Source of the DNA: Clostridium brassicae | Lineage (GTDB): Bacteria > Bacillota > Clostridia > Clostridiales > Clostridiaceae | Direction of reading: 5' to 3' | Assembly: GCF_026738875.1 (NCBI RefSeq) | Contig: NZ_JAPQFJ010000007.1 | Coordinates: 108,585-172,584 of the forward strand | Length of the DNA: 64,000 bases | Shown here: in pieces, positions 36,414-45,401 of the stretch | How positions within the stretch are numbered: position 1 is the stretch's first letter | How the letters are laid out: each line of letters begins with the position of its first letter | Position numbers and translations under genes: made by a program | Notes under the pieces: generated by a model | The model's input: the letters and a program-made list of their open reading frames with translations, nothing else | Told to the model about the DNA's origin: nothing | Databases searched by the model: none

Positions 36414-38210
36414 CTAATTTAAAATCCCCTTCAATATATTTGCCCCTTCCCTATCAATAACATCAAAGAGTTTTATAGATCTTATCATCTCTTTTTTTGC
36501 CATATCGATATACCCATATTTATAATACAGTTTGCTTAACTGCAAAAGAACTGACTTATCACTTACTAAATTTAGTAAGTTTAAAGACTTTTCAAACTTA
36601 TCAAACTCTTTATTCATGAGAAATATTTCACAAATTTCAAAAATAGAAGGTGTAAAATCTTTCATATTTTCATCTTCAGATAAGATAGTAGTAGCTTTAT
36701 TGGTAAATAAATTTATCAATTGTCTATAAACTTGCACTACTTTTTTATTATAATTTGACAAATTACTATCATTAAATTGATTAGCTGTAACTAAAGCTAA
36801 ATCATATCTATCTTTAGTTATATAACAAACTACTCTATACATCATAATCTGAAAATAGTATAAATTATTTTCAGAAATATCGCTTGTATACTCTATACAT
36901 TCATCAATTTTAGAAGAATAAACCAAACATTTAACCTTAAAAATTTTAAGATTTTCCGAGAGCATTTTCTCCTCTTCGCATTTTTCTATATACTCTAAAG
37001 CTGTATTATAATAGCCTATCATATAAAACAAATCTGCAACTATGGGATATTCTCTTGGAAAATCTGTAAAAAAGCTTTCTATAATGTTTTTAAATTCTGG
37101 TAAATCTATTTTTTTCTCTTTTAGTATATGCATAATATTATATAAAGGTACCAAAAAATCTGGTTTAGATCTTATAGTTTCTACACAATATTTATAGGCA
37201 GTGTCATAATCCTTCAAATTCATATAGATTTTAGACATTTCATGAAAACTTCTAAAACCTCCAACTCCATATATAGACTTAAATACAGGTGGAGCTTCCC
37301 CTAATTCTATACATTTTTCAAAAGCCTTTATAGCTAAAGTAGGTTTGTCTTGTTCTTCTAATATAATGCCCTTTAAATAATATAAATCCGTAAATTGTGG
37401 ATAATACTTCATTCCTATATCTATAAATTCTAAGGCTTTATCATAATACTTCAAATCATAATTAGATATAACTATTCTTTCTATTAACCTAGAAGCATAC
37501 CCTGCGTTAGATTCAAAATTCTCATAAGCCTTATAATAGTTTTCCAAAGCTGTTTTTTTGTCATCTAATGAAAAATATTCATTTCCTAAATTAAAATAAG
37601 AAAACTTATTATAGGGATCTTTTTTTATTTGATTCTCAAGTAACTGAATATTTCTTTTTCTCTTATCCTTTGATACTATATTTTTATCTAAATACCCATA
37701 ATGGTATATTCTTATAGGATAAGTTATACCCTCTGTCTCATGTTCTTTATTAACTAATTGATTGTGAACCTCTCCCTCATAAGCATATCCATAATTATTT
37801 TTAAAAAGCCTAGGGTTTAAATTCACTGATATATTACTACTTGATATAGAACTGCCAAAATAGTTCAATGTTTCAAAAAATCCAATTGCATTTTCTTTTA
37901 AATCACTGTTAATCAAATTAATAAACTTCTCTTTATCTCCATTACAAAATTCGTCATCTGCATCCATAATAAGAATCCAATCCTTAGAAGCGTATTTCAA
38001 AGATTCATTTCTTGCAGCACTAAAATTATTACACCATTTAAAATAATAAACTTTTGCCCCATATTCTTTAGCTATATCTACTGTTTTATCTATAGAACCT
38101 GTATCAACAACTATTATTTCATCAACCATATCTTTTACACTCTTAAGGCATCTTCCTAGGTTCTCTTCTTCATTTTTAACAATCATACATAAACTTATTT
38201 CATTACTCAT
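36414..38210 (-). CDS. Family 2 glycosyltransferase with TPR repeats
   Basis: A 598-aa cytoplasmic enzyme. Residues about 1-220 are a GT-A domain (SLCMIVKNEEENLGRCLKSV, the nucleotide-binding IIVVDTGSIDKT and the metal motif DADDEF). Residues about 200-590 are TPR-like helical repeats (NKFSYFNLGNEYFSLDDKKTA, FTDLYYLKGIILEEQDKPTLA). TPR-fused GT2 enzymes commonly glycosylate proteins, with the TPRs holding the polypeptide. Its position between the tandem-repeat Thr/Ser-rich protein and a DUF6385 protein suggests that those are its targets (inference). Confidence 0.82.
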   Translation of the reverse strand: MSNEISLCMIVKNEEENLGRCLKSVKDMVDEIIVVDTGSIDKTVDIAKEYGAKVYYFKWCNNFSAARNESLKYASKDWILIMDADDEFCNGDKEKFINLINSDLKENAIGFFETLNYFGSSISSSNISVNLNPRLFKNNYGYAYEGEVHNQLVNKEHETEGITYPIRIYHYGYLDKNIVSKDKRKRNIQLLENQIKKDPYNKFSYFNLGNEYFSLDDKKTALENYYKAYENFESNAGYASRLIERIVISNYDLKYYDKALEFIDIGMKYYPQFTDLYYLKGIILEEQDKPTLAIKAFEKCIELGEAPPVFKSIYGVGGFRSFHEMSKIYMNLKDYDTAYKYCVETIRSKPDFLVPLYNIMHILKEKKIDLPEFKNIIESFFTDFPREYPIVADLFYMIGYYNTALEYIEKCEEEKMLSENLKIFKVKCLVYSSKIDECIEYTSDISENNLYYFQIMMYRVVCYITKDRYDLALVTANQFNDSNLSNYNKKVVQVYRQLINLFTNKATTILSEDENMKDFTPSIFEICEIFLMNKEFDKFEKSLNLLNLVSDKSVLLQLSKLYYKYGYIDMAKKEMIRSIKLFDVIDREGANILKGILN

Positions 38211-38237
38211 TCTTGTACATTCACCTCTATTTCAAAT

Positions 38238-38269
38238 AAGCCAAGAAGTGCCCGAAGGTACTTCTCGGC
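38238..38269 (-). terminator. Stable hairpin in the intercistronic gap
   Basis: A 14-bp stem with two mismatches on the minus strand (AGCCGAGAAGTACC / GGCACTTCTTGGCT, loop TTCG), directly after the repeat-protein stop and before the GT2-TPR gene, with no strong T run. It may partly terminate or protect the repeat-protein mRNA, making that product more abundant than the enzyme. Confidence 0.6.
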
Positions 38270-38276
38270 TAAATCA

Positions 38277-39566
38277 TTAATATCTACCGTTAAAGAAAAC
38301 TTGTACGCTTTGATCTGTTCCAGCTGCAGTAGTACAATAAACTTTTGTATAATGCATATAATAAGCATTGGTTAATACTTGTGCACTTCCAATAGCTCCT
38401 ACAGTAGCTGTTTCACCTATTAAAACATAGGTTCCATTTTCTTCTGGACATACTGCAAGACTTACTGTTACTGGCTGTGTTCCACCTGCAACCTTTTTAA
38501 TATACCAAGTAGTATCTTGCATCTTAGAAGTATCTACTGCTGTACCATATTGAGGCGTAGCTAATGCTATAGTTGAAACTGTTTCAGATGTCTGTTCAAA
38601 ATATCTATCACTAATGTTTGCATTTATTGTTCCACTAGTTAATGATGTGATTTGAGTTACGTCTACTGTTCCGTTTGTCAATGATGTGATTTGTGTTACA
38701 TCCACTGTTCCATTTGTGATTGAACTTACTTGTGCTATTGTTCCACTAGTCAATGACGTTACTTCTGTTACGTCTACTGTTCCATTTGTCAATGATGTGA
38801 TTTGTGTTACATCCACTGTTCCATTTGTGATTGAACTTACTTGTGCTATTGTTCCACTTGTCAATGAAGTTATTTGTGTTACATCTACCGTTCCATTTGT
38901 GATTGAGCTTACTTTTGCTATTGTTCCGCTATTTAATGACGTTACTTCTGTTACGTCTACTGTTCCATTTGTCAATGATGTGATTTGTGTTACATCCACT
39001 GTTCCATTTGTGATTGAACTTACTTGTGCTATTGTTCCACTAGTCAATGATGTTATTTCTGCTACATCTACTGTTCCACTTGTCAATGATGTGATTTGTG
39101 TTACATCTACCGTTCCATTTGTGATTGAGCTTACTTTTGCTATTGTTCCGCTATTTAATGACGTTACTTCTGTTACGTCTACTGTTCCATTTGTCAATGA
39201 TGTGATTTGTGTTACATCCACTGTTCCATTTGTGATTGAACTTACTTGTGCTATTGTTCCACTAGTCAATGATGTTATTTCTGCTACATCTACTGTTCCA
39301 CTTGTCAATGAAGTTATTTGTGTTACATCTACCGTTCCATTTGTGATTGAGCTTACTTTTGCTATTGTTCCACTAGTCAATGATGTTACTTCTGTTACAT
39401 CTACTGTTCCATTAGTAATGGATTCTATCTCACTTATAGTTCCTATATTTACATATAATTCTCCATATTCATTAACTTTAAGGGGTTGATAATTACTTCC
39501 GTCATATCCAAACACTGAGGTTTTGAGTTGCTCAGCAGAATTTGAAAAAACTATACTATTAGCCAA
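38277..39566 (-). CDS. Thr/Ser-rich tandem-repeat protein with C-terminal DUF6385-like domain
   Basis: A 429-aa protein with no signal peptide. Residues about 40-325 consist almost wholly of alternating 13- and 11-residue units (GTVDVTQITSLTS / GTIAQVSSITN), rich in Thr and Ser with a regular hydrophobic position, suggesting a solenoid that could be heavily O-glycosylated. Residues about 330-429 are a DUF6385-like beta domain. At DNA level a 222-bp block (38899-39120) is repeated at 39121-39342 with only two differences by eye. Start is TTG. It is the likely substrate of the adjacent GT2-TPR enzyme; spore-surface role inferred. Confidence 0.78.
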   Translation of the reverse strand: MANSIVFSNSAEQLKTSVFGYDGSNYQPLKVNEYGELYVNIGTISEIESITNGTVDVTEVTSLTSGTIAKVSSITNGTVDVTQITSLTSGTVDVAEITSLTSGTIAQVSSITNGTVDVTQITSLTNGTVDVTEVTSLNSGTIAKVSSITNGTVDVTQITSLTSGTVDVAEITSLTSGTIAQVSSITNGTVDVTQITSLTNGTVDVTEVTSLNSGTIAKVSSITNGTVDVTQITSLTSGTIAQVSSITNGTVDVTQITSLTNGTVDVTEVTSLTSGTIAQVSSITNGTVDVTQITSLTNGTVDVTQITSLTSGTINANISDRYFEQTSETVSTIALATPQYGTAVDTSKMQDTTWYIKKVAGGTQPVTVSLAVCPEENGTYVLIGETATVGAIGSAQVLTNAYYMHYTKVYCTTAAGTDQSVQVFFNGRY

Positions 39567-39671
39567 AGCTAGTCACTTCCTATTTTAAAATTGAAACTTT
39601 TTCAAAGCTTCATTACATAATATGAAGAAAGTTTATTAAGTGCTACCAAATTTGGACAAGTTTATTTATTT

Positions 39672-40988
39672 TTATAAAATCTCTATATTTTTCTTATTGA
39701 TTACATTTTTCATTGCATTTCTAGTATCAAATATAAATTGGGAATTTCTTTGAATAAAATCATAGTTATATATTGTATGATCTGTAATAATAATAGCTAG
39801 ATCTGCTGATTTTAGAACCTTTTCTGTCAATTGTATTCCACTATACTCCTTAGACTTATACTTTAAATTTGATATATAAGGATCATTAAATTTAATATCT
39901 GCCCCTTCTTTCTCAAATGCTTCTATAACTCTAAGTGCAGGGCTCTCTCTATAATCATCTATATCTTTTTTATAAGCTACCCCCAATATTAGAATTTTTG
40001 AATCCTTTAGTGGCTTTTTAAACCTATTTAATATTTTAGAAGATCTTTGTAGTATATATTGAGGCATAAAATTATTTATTTCACCAGAAGTTTCTATCAA
40101 CCTTGTATGATATCCATATTCTCTTGCTTTCCATGTTAAATAATATGGATCTAAAGGTATGCAATGTCCCCCTAATCCTGGTCCAGGATAAAATACTTGA
40201 AATCCATATGGCTTTGTTTTTGCCGCTTCTATGACTTCCCATATATTTATATTCATTTTGTTGCAAATAATAGCCATTTCATTTATTAATCCAATATTTA
40301 TATTTCTATAAGTGTTTTCTAAAATCTTTTCCATTTCTGCTACTGCTGGACTAGATACTTCGAACACTTGTCCATCCAAAACATTTCTGTATAATGCAGC
40401 GGCTATTGTTGTACTGTCTTTCCCTACACCACCAACTACCTTAGGTGTATTTTTAGTTTTATATACTGCATTTCCTGGATCTACTCTCTCTGGTGAAAAT
40501 ACTAGATAAAAATCTTCACCACATTTCAAACCAGACTTTTTTTCAAGAATTGGCAATAACAATTCTTCTGTTGTCCCTGGATAGGTAGTACTTTCAAGTA
40601 CTACTAACATTCCTTTATGAAGATGTTCCGAAACAGCCTCTGTAGATTTTTTCACATAGCTTATATCTGGCTGCTGATATTCATCTAAGGGAGTTGGTAC
40701 ACAAATTAATATGATATCTACAGCAGATACAAAATCAAAATTTGTAGTTGCTCTAAGTTTTCCTCTTTTAACCGCTTCTTTTAGATCGGAATCTAATACA
40801 TCTCCTATATAATTTTGACATTCATTTACCATTTGTACTTTATTTGATTGAATGTCAAATCCTATAACCTCATATCCAAATTTAGCATTTTCAACTGCAA
40901 GAGGTAGTCCAACGTATCCCAAACCTATAACCCCTATAACAGCACTTTTATTTTCTATCCGCTCTATTAAAACATCCTTATTAGACAT
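39672..40988 (-). CDS. UDP-sugar 6-dehydrogenase (WbpA/WecC type)
   Basis: Cytoplasmic NAD-dependent enzyme, 438 aa, that oxidises a UDP-HexNAc or UDP-hexose to the uronic acid. It has the NAD fold VIGLGYVGLPLAVENA, the LESTTYPGTTEE segment and the catalytic cysteine in GPGLGGHCIPLDPYYL. The C-terminal UDP-binding domain has ILGVAYKKDIDDYRESPAL. The LDPYYL form favours the UDP-N-acetylglucosamine/mannosamine branch over UDP-glucose. It supplies activated sugar acid to the neighbouring glycosyltransferases (pathway inference). Confidence 0.85.
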   Translation of the reverse strand: MSNKDVLIERIENKSAVIGVIGLGYVGLPLAVENAKFGYEVIGFDIQSNKVQMVNECQNYIGDVLDSDLKEAVKRGKLRATTNFDFVSAVDIILICVPTPLDEYQQPDISYVKKSTEAVSEHLHKGMLVVLESTTYPGTTEELLLPILEKKSGLKCGEDFYLVFSPERVDPGNAVYKTKNTPKVVGGVGKDSTTIAAALYRNVLDGQVFEVSSPAVAEMEKILENTYRNINIGLINEMAIICNKMNINIWEVIEAAKTKPYGFQVFYPGPGLGGHCIPLDPYYLTWKAREYGYHTRLIETSGEINNFMPQYILQRSSKILNRFKKPLKDSKILILGVAYKKDIDDYRESPALRVIEAFEKEGADIKFNDPYISNLKYKSKEYSGIQLTEKVLKSADLAIIITDHTIYNYDFIQRNSQFIFDTRNAMKNVINKKNIEIL

Positions 40989-41020
40989 GCTGTAACACTC
41001 CTCTTATTTTTAGGATATCT

Positions 41021-41075
41021 ATGGCTATATTCTAAAAAATTATCTATATTCAATAATTAATTAAAACATAGCCAT
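41021..41075. repeat. GGCTATGTTTTAA-family hairpin, copy 4
   Basis: Arms ATGGCTATATTCTAAAAAAT and AATTAAAACATAGCCAT lie between two leftward genes of the sugar cluster. Confidence 0.6.
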
Positions 41076-41078
41076 TTC

Positions 41079-41960
41079 TTAAAACAAATCATCTATATAC
41101 TTAATTATATTTTTTTCTATATCTTCTTCATCTATATCTAATTTATTTAGATAGTGTTCTAATTTATCAGTTGATAATATATATTCAAGGCAGGGTTCTT
41201 CAGACACTAACCTATATCTTAAACCCTTTTGCTTTCTCATTATTTGTAGTATCTTCACTAATTTAAATTTCTTTAAACTAGCTAGATTAATAATATCGAA
41301 TCTAGGAAAATCATTCATCTTTAATGCTGTTTCTATAAAAACTCTTGCTACAAATTCTCCACTCAGTGGATTTAAATAGTTATTATATCCATTTACATTA
41401 AATACTTTTTCTGATTTAATTTTTAAAGCTATCGATGGAAAAAGTCTATTACTTTTTTCAAACTTCCCATAAGCGTACATTAGCCTGTAAATAATTAATT
41501 TTTTATTATTTAACTTATCTATAACATATTTAGCAACCATTTCTGAATTATACTTGCATATTCCATATAAGCTATTAGGCATAGTATTTGTTTCTTCACC
41601 TACTATACCTGAGTTACCATCATAAACAGCTCCACTAGATAGAAGAATCAAATTACAATTAAATTTATCTTTCAATTTCAATATATACTCTGTATCTTTT
41701 TTTAGAAATGTACTAAAATCACAACTATTTATATTTCTATTACTGTTACCTGAAGTAATTATAATAGTATCTATTTCATTGTATAATCTAGCATCATTAA
41801 TAAACTTTTCAAAACTCATTTTCCTAAAACACTCGTCAATCTGGTGAAAATTGTGAAAATACACCATGATGAATTCTGAGCATTTTCCCTTATAATATTC
41901 TTTTAATACTAACTGAATATTTTTACCTATAAAACCACTAGCTCCTATTACAGCAATCAT
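41079..41960 (-). CDS. NAD-dependent epimerase/reductase (RmlD/SDR-like)
   Basis: Extended short-chain dehydrogenase, 293 aa. The Rossmann motif is GASGFIGKNI. The catalytic Ser/Tyr/Lys lie in LLSSGAVYDG and YGICKYNSE (YxxxK present). The C-terminal half is divergent and shorter than in typical 4,6-dehydratases, closer to RmlD/WcaG reductases. It overlaps the upstream epimerase by four bases (ATGA). Predicted to remodel a nucleotide sugar made in this cluster; product unknown. Confidence 0.8.
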   Translation of the reverse strand: MIAVIGASGFIGKNIQLVLKEYYKGKCSEFIMVYFHNFHQIDECFRKMSFEKFINDARLYNEIDTIIITSGNSNRNINSCDFSTFLKKDTEYILKLKDKFNCNLILLSSGAVYDGNSGIVGEETNTMPNSLYGICKYNSEMVAKYVIDKLNNKKLIIYRLMYAYGKFEKSNRLFPSIALKIKSEKVFNVNGYNNYLNPLSGEFVARVFIETALKMNDFPRFDIINLASLKKFKLVKILQIMRKQKGLRYRLVSEEPCLEYILSTDKLEHYLNKLDIDEEDIEKNIIKYIDDLF

Positions 41961-42922
41961 TTTTTCTCTTCCATACCCTTAACATATTGATACCAATCTA
42001 TCATTTCATTTATTCCCTGCTCAATAGTAATTTCTGGTTTGAAACCAAATTTATCTAATTTTTCTGTATTGAAGTACTTGCTTTGTGATTTAAATTTTCC
42101 ATCGAATTCTTGTTTTTTAATTAGATTAGTATCTGCTCCTAATTTTTTTGCAATAAGATGAGCCGTTTCTTCTATAGTTTTGTATTCCTTGTTATTTCCT
42201 ATATTGTACGCTTCATAAATATTTTTGTTAAAATCATGATTTTTGATAACTAACAATAGCCCATTAACAAAGTCATCTATATGACACCAAGATCTAACGC
42301 AATTTTCATCTACCTTAATTCCCTTTCCATTCATCAAATTCCATATGAAAATATCTAAAGCAGATTTATATTTTGATGAATATACCCCAGATCCATAAAC
42401 CATAAATGGTCTTATAGATAGCCCCTTTAATCCATAATTTTTTACATAATGCCTAACTAAACTTTCACCAAATAACTTACTCATTGCATAAACATTATTC
42501 AATATGAGAGGGCTTACCTTTAACATATCTTCTTCAATAACTTCCTTTTCATCAAAAATATCACCATAAACCTCAGAAGTACTAAAATATACAAATTTAG
42601 AATTGTTTTCTAAGGCAATATTTATAAGGTTTAAAGTTCCTTTTACTGATGAATCAATCATTTTCCATGGATGTTCTTCTCCATTTATTCTTCCAACCTC
42701 ACTAGCCGCGTGTATTATACATTTTATATTACCATTCATTCTTTTTATATTTGAATATAGTTCACCAAAATCAATAATATCAGACCTTATATAATCATCA
42801 TAATCTCTTATATATTGATCTAGAACAACTATCTTACAATCCTTATATTCATCTTTTAATTTTTCTACAAGCTTTTTTCCTATAAAACCTAAACCACCTG
42901 TTACTAAAATAATATCCTTCAA
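41957..42922 (-). CDS. NAD-dependent nucleotide-sugar epimerase/dehydratase
   Basis: Extended SDR enzyme, 321 aa, with GGLGFIGKKLVE, the HAASEVGR loop, Ser in YFSTSEVYGD and catalytic YAMSKLFGE (YxxxK). The C-terminal part has RSWCHIDDFVNGLL, YNIGN and a GFKPEITIEQGI ending typical of the GalE/RfbB group. GGAG lies before the TTG at 42920-42922, giving the usual MKDIILVTGG start instead of the ATG three codons earlier. Coupled to the second SDR gene; substrate not predictable. Confidence 0.82.
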   Translation of the reverse strand: MKDIILVTGGLGFIGKKLVEKLKDEYKDCKIVVLDQYIRDYDDYIRSDIIDFGELYSNIKRMNGNIKCIIHAASEVGRINGEEHPWKMIDSSVKGTLNLINIALENNSKFVYFSTSEVYGDIFDEKEVIEEDMLKVSPLILNNVYAMSKLFGESLVRHYVKNYGLKGLSIRPFMVYGSGVYSSKYKSALDIFIWNLMNGKGIKVDENCVRSWCHIDDFVNGLLLVIKNHDFNKNIYEAYNIGNNKEYKTIEETAHLIAKKLGADTNLIKKQEFDGKFKSQSKYFNTEKLDKFGFKPEITIEQGINEMIDWYQYVKGMEEKK

Positions 42923-42941
42923 ATCTATCATCTCCTAATTT

Positions 42942-43175
42942 TTTATAAATAGGATTCTTAACTTTAGATGAAGTTTTAAACTCCACCTAAAGTTTATTAA
43001 CAGAATTCTTAGGAGTTTTACTCCTTAGAAGTCGTTATCCTTTAGGGTAAACCATTATCCATAGTCTTAGCGCCATTTATCTCCAACCTTTCGAAAAGCA
43101 GAGAACCCAAATCTTTGATTTGGTGTGAATAGCTTTCACAGAGTGTATCGGAGTATTACTGGCGGTAGACATCGA
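42942..43175 (-). repeat. Structured intergenic element, copy B (possible IS200/IS605-type remnant)
   Basis: About 230 bases with several hairpins on the minus strand: AAATCAAAGATTT, AGGAGT/ACTCCT, and CTTTAGGTGGAGTTT / AACTTCATCTAAAG. The distal 110 bases match copy A at 6.3-6.41 kb. No intact ORF. It separates the GT4-GT2 gene from the epimerase pair. The layout resembles the structured end of an IS200/IS605-type element, but that is only a suggestion. Confidence 0.5.
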
Positions 43176-43185
43176 TAAAATTAAA

Positions 43186-45255
43186 TTATTTTATAAAGCT
43201 CTTAAACTTTCTAAAAGCTTGACTATCCATAAGCTTTTTAGAAGTATTTAATATTTCTTCTAAGTTATTTTTGCCAAAAATAGTTTCAATCTTATTTGTA
43301 AAACTACTATATTCATCAGCAACCTTTTTCTCACAAAATTGAAGTAAAAAATAACTAAATATAGGTCTTATCATTAGGACATTATCATTTATAGGTTTAC
43401 TCTTTATTAAATTAGATAAAAATTCATCTAATTTACTCCTATCTTTCAATATATGCAAAACTCTCAATCTGGTTATACTTGATCCTACTAACATAATTTT
43501 TTTATTTTTTGAAATTTGTTCTATATGAGATGTATTAAATACTCTCTTGTCATCATAAATAAATCTTAAATTACACAAGAATGCTCTACTTAACAGATCC
43601 CAATCTCCATCAACATTTATTAATTTCTTATCAAAACCACCACATTTTTCATAAGCTTTTTTACTAAAAACAAGGCTACTTCCATTTATAGGATTAAAAT
43701 AAGTTAAATAAGCTAATTTTTTTATGGTCTCTTTAGATATTATGAAATTACAAGTATCTTTGTTCATAATTAATAATTCAGCATTTTTAAAATTTTCTCC
43801 AACCATCATTTTATTTGAAAAAACTACATCATAATTATTGCTACTTAATAAACTTATATCTTCTTCTAACTTATCCTCATCTACATATAAATCATCTGCA
43901 CTTATCCAAGCCACATAATCTGTAGAAGAATTTTCAAATCCAAAGTATAATGCAGAAGTAGCTCCAAAATTTCTCTTCATTTTATATATTTTTATTGATC
44001 CTATTAATTCTTTGTACTTAGAGCCTAATTCAATAGATTTCTGTAAACTATTATCTCTAGAACCATCATCAACTAATATCCATTCTATATTAGTTGCGAT
44101 AGTTTGCTTGCTTATGCACCTAAAAAGCTCTTCTAAAAATCTACTAGCATTATACATAGGTGTAACAACTGTTATTTTATCCTTATTATTATTGTGTTTG
44201 TAGATTAGTTCTCCTTCCATCTCATTCTCTTCCCTATTATATAAATCAATTTCATACCGAATATTCATATCTTCACTTTTTTCTTCTATACCATTTTTAA
44301 TTATTTTGTAGCCTGAATTACCAGCCTTTTCTTTTTCTATAACTTCTTTGAGAATTCTATAGTTTGTTTTAGTTAATTCAAATTTACTTTCTACAAAATT
44401 CCTATATTCTATTGAAGAATACTCTCCATTATTAAGCATATTTACTACCTCATCTACTGAGTTCCATACATATTGTTTAGGATAAATTTCTTTTGCTCCA
44501 ACAAAATTATGAATAATCGGTTTAATACCCTTGCTCATTGCTTGCATCACACTCATATTTTGCGATTCAAGAACACTTGTACATAATATATAATTCTTGT
44601 CTTCAAGCCATTTATTAATATCATTTTGCCAGCCATCGAATATAACATTATCTTCAAGACCCATTTCCCTTATCATCTGTTTAAAGTACAACAAATATCT
44701 TTCTTCATTAAATTTTCCTGCAATATAAAGCTTATATCTATTATCTTTATCAAAAATCTTTTTAAATGTTTGACATAAGAGCATAGGCCCTTTCTTAAAA
44801 TCCATATATCCTATGAAGGCTATATTAAATCCATCCATTCTCTCTTTAAAAGTATATCTCTCTAAATCAACTCCATTTGGAATGACTATGGTTTTTTCTT
44901 TATTAATCTTGATTTTACTTAACACAATATCTCTTATGCTGTTAGCTACAAATATTAATTTATCTACATTGCTCCAATTTACTTTATATATACTATCTGT
45001 AAAACTTTCATAGCTGTGCAGTCTACATATAACCTTTTTATCTTTAGATATATCAAGATTACTTCCATAAGCAACAAGTATATCACACCACTCAAACCAA
45101 CAAATATCTGCCCATTCCATCCCCTCATTAATTTGATTGTAATTAGTCACAATTACTTTCTTTGTATTATAGTCTTCAGACAAAAAATTGATTATATCAT
45201 TAATAAAACTATCTAATCCTGGCAAGACAAAAAAAACTATTTTCTTTCTATCCAT
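43186..45255 (-). CDS. GT4-GT2 fusion glycosyltransferase
   Basis: A 689-aa protein with two catalytic domains. Residues about 1-310 form a GT-B/GT4 unit (VIPNGVDLERYTFKERMDG, then LYIAGKFNEERYLLYFKQM and the donor-site region TSVLESQNMSVMQAMSKG). Residues about 355-600 form a GT-A/GT2 unit (ITVVTPMYNASRFLEEL, WILVDDGSRDNS, and ISADDL as the metal motif). A helical tail follows. It could add two sugars in succession. GGGGG 12 bases upstream supports the ATG at 45255; the frame reaches 45279. It is divergent from a propeller/coiled-coil gene. Confidence 0.8.
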   Translation of the reverse strand: MDRKKIVFFVLPGLDSFINDIINFLSEDYNTKKVIVTNYNQINEGMEWADICWFEWCDILVAYGSNLDISKDKKVICRLHSYESFTDSIYKVNWSNVDKLIFVANSIRDIVLSKIKINKEKTIVIPNGVDLERYTFKERMDGFNIAFIGYMDFKKGPMLLCQTFKKIFDKDNRYKLYIAGKFNEERYLLYFKQMIREMGLEDNVIFDGWQNDINKWLEDKNYILCTSVLESQNMSVMQAMSKGIKPIIHNFVGAKEIYPKQYVWNSVDEVVNMLNNGEYSSIEYRNFVESKFELTKTNYRILKEVIEKEKAGNSGYKIIKNGIEEKSEDMNIRYEIDLYNREENEMEGELIYKHNNNKDKITVVTPMYNASRFLEELFRCISKQTIATNIEWILVDDGSRDNSLQKSIELGSKYKELIGSIKIYKMKRNFGATSALYFGFENSSTDYVAWISADDLYVDEDKLEEDISLLSSNNYDVVFSNKMMVGENFKNAELLIMNKDTCNFIISKETIKKLAYLTYFNPINGSSLVFSKKAYEKCGGFDKKLINVDGDWDLLSRAFLCNLRFIYDDKRVFNTSHIEQISKNKKIMLVGSSITRLRVLHILKDRSKLDEFLSNLIKSKPINDNVLMIRPIFSYFLLQFCEKKVADEYSSFTNKIETIFGKNNLEEILNTSKKLMDSQAFRKFKSFIK

Positions 45256-45294
45256 GAATACTATATACCCCCTACTCATAAAATTTCTACATTA

Positions 45295-45303
45295 TATAAT
45301 ATG
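45295..45303 (-). promoter_or_regulatory. Sigma-K-like -10 box of the GT4-GT2 gene
   Basis: Minus-strand CATATTATA fits CATANNNTA, 40 bases before the start codon. The nearest upstream AC lies only 14 bases away, so the -35 is weak. Confidence 0.35.
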
Positions 45304-45355
45304 AAAAATAGTACAGTGTGATAAAAATATACTATAATAATCTACTCTCATCTCT

Positions 45356-45364
45356 CATAAATTA
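45356..45364 (+). promoter_or_regulatory. Sigma-K-like -10 box of the first propeller/coiled-coil gene
   Basis: CATAAATTA fits CATANNNTA, 38 bases before the GTG start. No AC at 16-17 bases. Confidence 0.3.
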
Positions 45365-45401
45365 TAGAAGAAGTATTATTAATTATTTGAGGTGAAAATT
45401 T

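Noticed and set aside
38686..39489. Long open frame on the plus strand (267 codons) opposite the tandem-repeat protein
   Set aside because: It is the mirror of the repeat array: the repeat period is a multiple of three, so the opposite strand also stays open. It has no ribosome site, and the minus-strand frame continues into a conserved C-terminal domain.
42942..43176. Idea that the element at 43 kb is a decayed tnpB gene
   Set aside because: Translation of the minus strand gives stops in all frames within about 35 codons and no TnpB motif. Kept only as a structured repeat.
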